From Halobacteriales archaeon SW_9_67_24 (GTDB lineage Archaea > Halobacteriota > Halobacteria > Halobacteriales > Halococcaceae): a DNA stretch of 5,940 bases. Positions within the stretch are counted from its first letter, which is position 1, and each line of letters starts with the position of its first letter. This document shows positions 4,885 through 5,940 of the stretch, piece after piece. Below the pieces are notes generated by a model that was given only the letters and a program-made list of their open reading frames with translations, ran no database searches and had not been told where the DNA came from. The translations under genes and the position numbers were made by a program. The stretch is from the NCBI GenBank assembly GCA_003022685.1, contig PXSV01000095.1:1-5940 (forward strand), read 5' to 3'.

Positions 4885-5940
4885 CTACCGATCGACGGGG
4901 TCGACGGCCTCGCCCTCCTCGGCCTCGTTGAGGTAGAGGACGGCGTTGATCAGGCCGATGTGGCTGAACGCCTGGGGGAAGTTCCCCCGGTGTTCGCCGG
5001 TGTCGGGATCGAGCTCCTCGGCGAACAGCCCGAGCGGGCTGATATGCTCCATCACGTTCTCGAACACGTCGCGGGCCTCCTCGACCCGGCCCGAGAGCGC
5101 GAGACACTCGACCAGCCAGAACGAGCACAGCACGAACGCGCCCTCCTCGCCCGGCAGGCCGTCGTCGCCCTCGTAACGCATCACGAGCCCGTCGTCGGTC
5201 ATGAGATGCTCCATCACTGCGTCGATCGTGCCCTGCATCCGGCCGTCGTCGAAGGGGAGGAAGCCGACGCTGCCGAGCCTGAGTGCGGCCGCGTCGATGG
5301 TTTCGCCCTCGAACGTCTGGGTGAACGAGTTGAGGTCCTCGTCGAACCCCTCTTCGAGCAGGGTCTCGTGGATCGCGCTGCGGTCGCCCTTCCAGCGCTC
5401 GATCGGGGCGTCGAAGTCGCCCTCCTCGGCGATCCTGATCCCCCTGTCGAGCGCCGCCCAGCAGAGCGCCTTCGAGTGGACGACGTGTGTGGGCTCGCTC
5501 CGGACCTCCCAGATGCCGCTGTCCGTTTCGGTCCAGGCCCCGGAAACGTGCTCGATCCCCTCCTCAAGGACCTCCCACTCGCCCTCATGGATGTCCGCCC
5601 CGTAGTCGGTGGCGGTGTAGATCGCGGTGATGAGCTCGCCGTAGGTGTCGAGCTGTTTCTGGTCGCCAGCCGCGTTGCCGACCCGGACGGGTTTGGAGCC
5701 GCGATAGCCCGTGAAGTGGTTCAGCTCCTCCTCGACCATCTCGGGTTCGTAGTGGAGGCCGTAGAGCGGGTGGCCGATCTCGCCCGGGTCGTCCTTGTGA
5801 CACATCGTGAGACACCAGTCGAACCCGTTGCGCGCCTCGCGCTTGTGGCCGAGTTCGTTGAGCGCCTGAATGGTGTAAGAGACGTCCCGGATCCACGCGT
5901 AGCGATAGTCCCAGTTCCTGACACCGCCGATCTCCTCGGG
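4885..5940 (-). CDS. Glycoside hydrolase family 15 protein (glucoamylase/trehalase-like), C-terminal part
   Basis: 351 residues are visible; the N-terminal part lies beyond the right edge. The product belongs to the GH15 (alpha/alpha)6-barrel enzymes, which release glucose from alpha-glucans or trehalose by inversion. Landmarks, in visible numbering, are RNWDYRYAWIRD (8-19) at the active-site entrance, ELDTYGE-like QLDTYGELITAIY, DSGIWEVRSEPTHVVHSKAL with a probable catalytic Glu at 145, DGLPGEEGAFVLCSFWLVEC (conserved Glu at 265/266), and GNFPQAFSHIGLINAVLYLN near the end. Which Glu acts as acid or base is an inference. No signal peptide can be judged because the start is missing. The protein is strongly acidic, as expected for a salt-in cytoplasm, and the frame is unbroken. 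Substrate (maltodextrin, glucan or trehalose) cannot be settled. It converges on btuF and shows no functional link to uptake. Confidence 0.88.
   Translation of the reverse strand, partial: PEEIGGVRNWDYRYAWIRDVSYTIQALNELGHKREARNGFDWCLTMCHKDDPGEIGHPLYGLHYEPEMVEEELNHFTGYRGSKPVRVGNAAGDQKQLDTYGELITAIYTATDYGADIHEGEWEVLEEGIEHVSGAWTETDSGIWEVRSEPTHVVHSKALCWAALDRGIRIAEEGDFDAPIERWKGDRSAIHETLLEEGFDEDLNSFTQTFEGETIDAAALRLGSVGFLPFDDGRMQGTIDAVMEHLMTDDGLVMRYEGDDGLPGEEGAFVLCSFWLVECLALSGRVEEARDVFENVMEHISPLGLFAEELDPDTGEHRGNFPQAFSHIGLINAVLYLNEAEEGEAVDPVDR

Noticed and set aside
4205..5128. Minus-strand frame antisense to the btuF stalk
   Set aside because: Val/Ser-rich complement of the Thr-rich linker; it overlaps the real ends of btuF and the GH15 gene.

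Overview
The window looks like haloarchaeal chromosome, by inference from several signs. It is very GC-rich, it has many acidic residues in the coding frames, and it carries an apparently leaderless TATA-type divergent promoter. It also encodes a substrate-binding protein ending in a PGF-CTERM tail (the archaeosortase A sorting signal) and a two-component sensor with the haloarchaeal-style sequence SHDLRNP.

Layout from left to right. Positions 1-754 (minus strand) hold the start of a receiver-PAS-histidine kinase gene that runs off the left edge; its PAS domain is cut short and the kinase part lies in another frame. Positions 755-1245 have no convincing gene. They hold the upstream region of the kinase and, at 1166-1246, a nested inverted-repeat element that abuts the end of btuD. 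Positions 1246-3391 (minus strand) carry the permease (btuC-like) and ATPase (btuD-like) of a FecCD/BtuCD-type importer, overlapping by 4 bases. Positions 3392-3449 are a symmetric divergent promoter. Positions 3450-4826 (plus strand) encode the matching PGF-CTERM-anchored binding protein (btuF-like). Positions 4885-5940 (minus strand) hold the C-terminal part of a GH15 glucoamylase/trehalase-family enzyme that runs off the right edge.

BtuF would capture the ligand outside the cell, BtuC would form the channel and BtuD would power it. Cobalamin is the most likely substrate, judged from resemblance to haloarchaeal BtuCDF; a siderophore cannot be excluded. The kinase and the GH15 enzyme have no evident link to uptake.

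The main anomaly is that three consecutive minus-strand genes (kinase, btuC, btuD) each change reading frame once inside an otherwise well-conserved protein, all in the same +1 sense. In btuC and the kinase an expected stretch of roughly 45-55 residues also seems to be missing. btuF and the visible GH15 gene are intact. This could be recent decay of the locus or a sequence/assembly error. I see no clear sign of a new defence or mobile system here.
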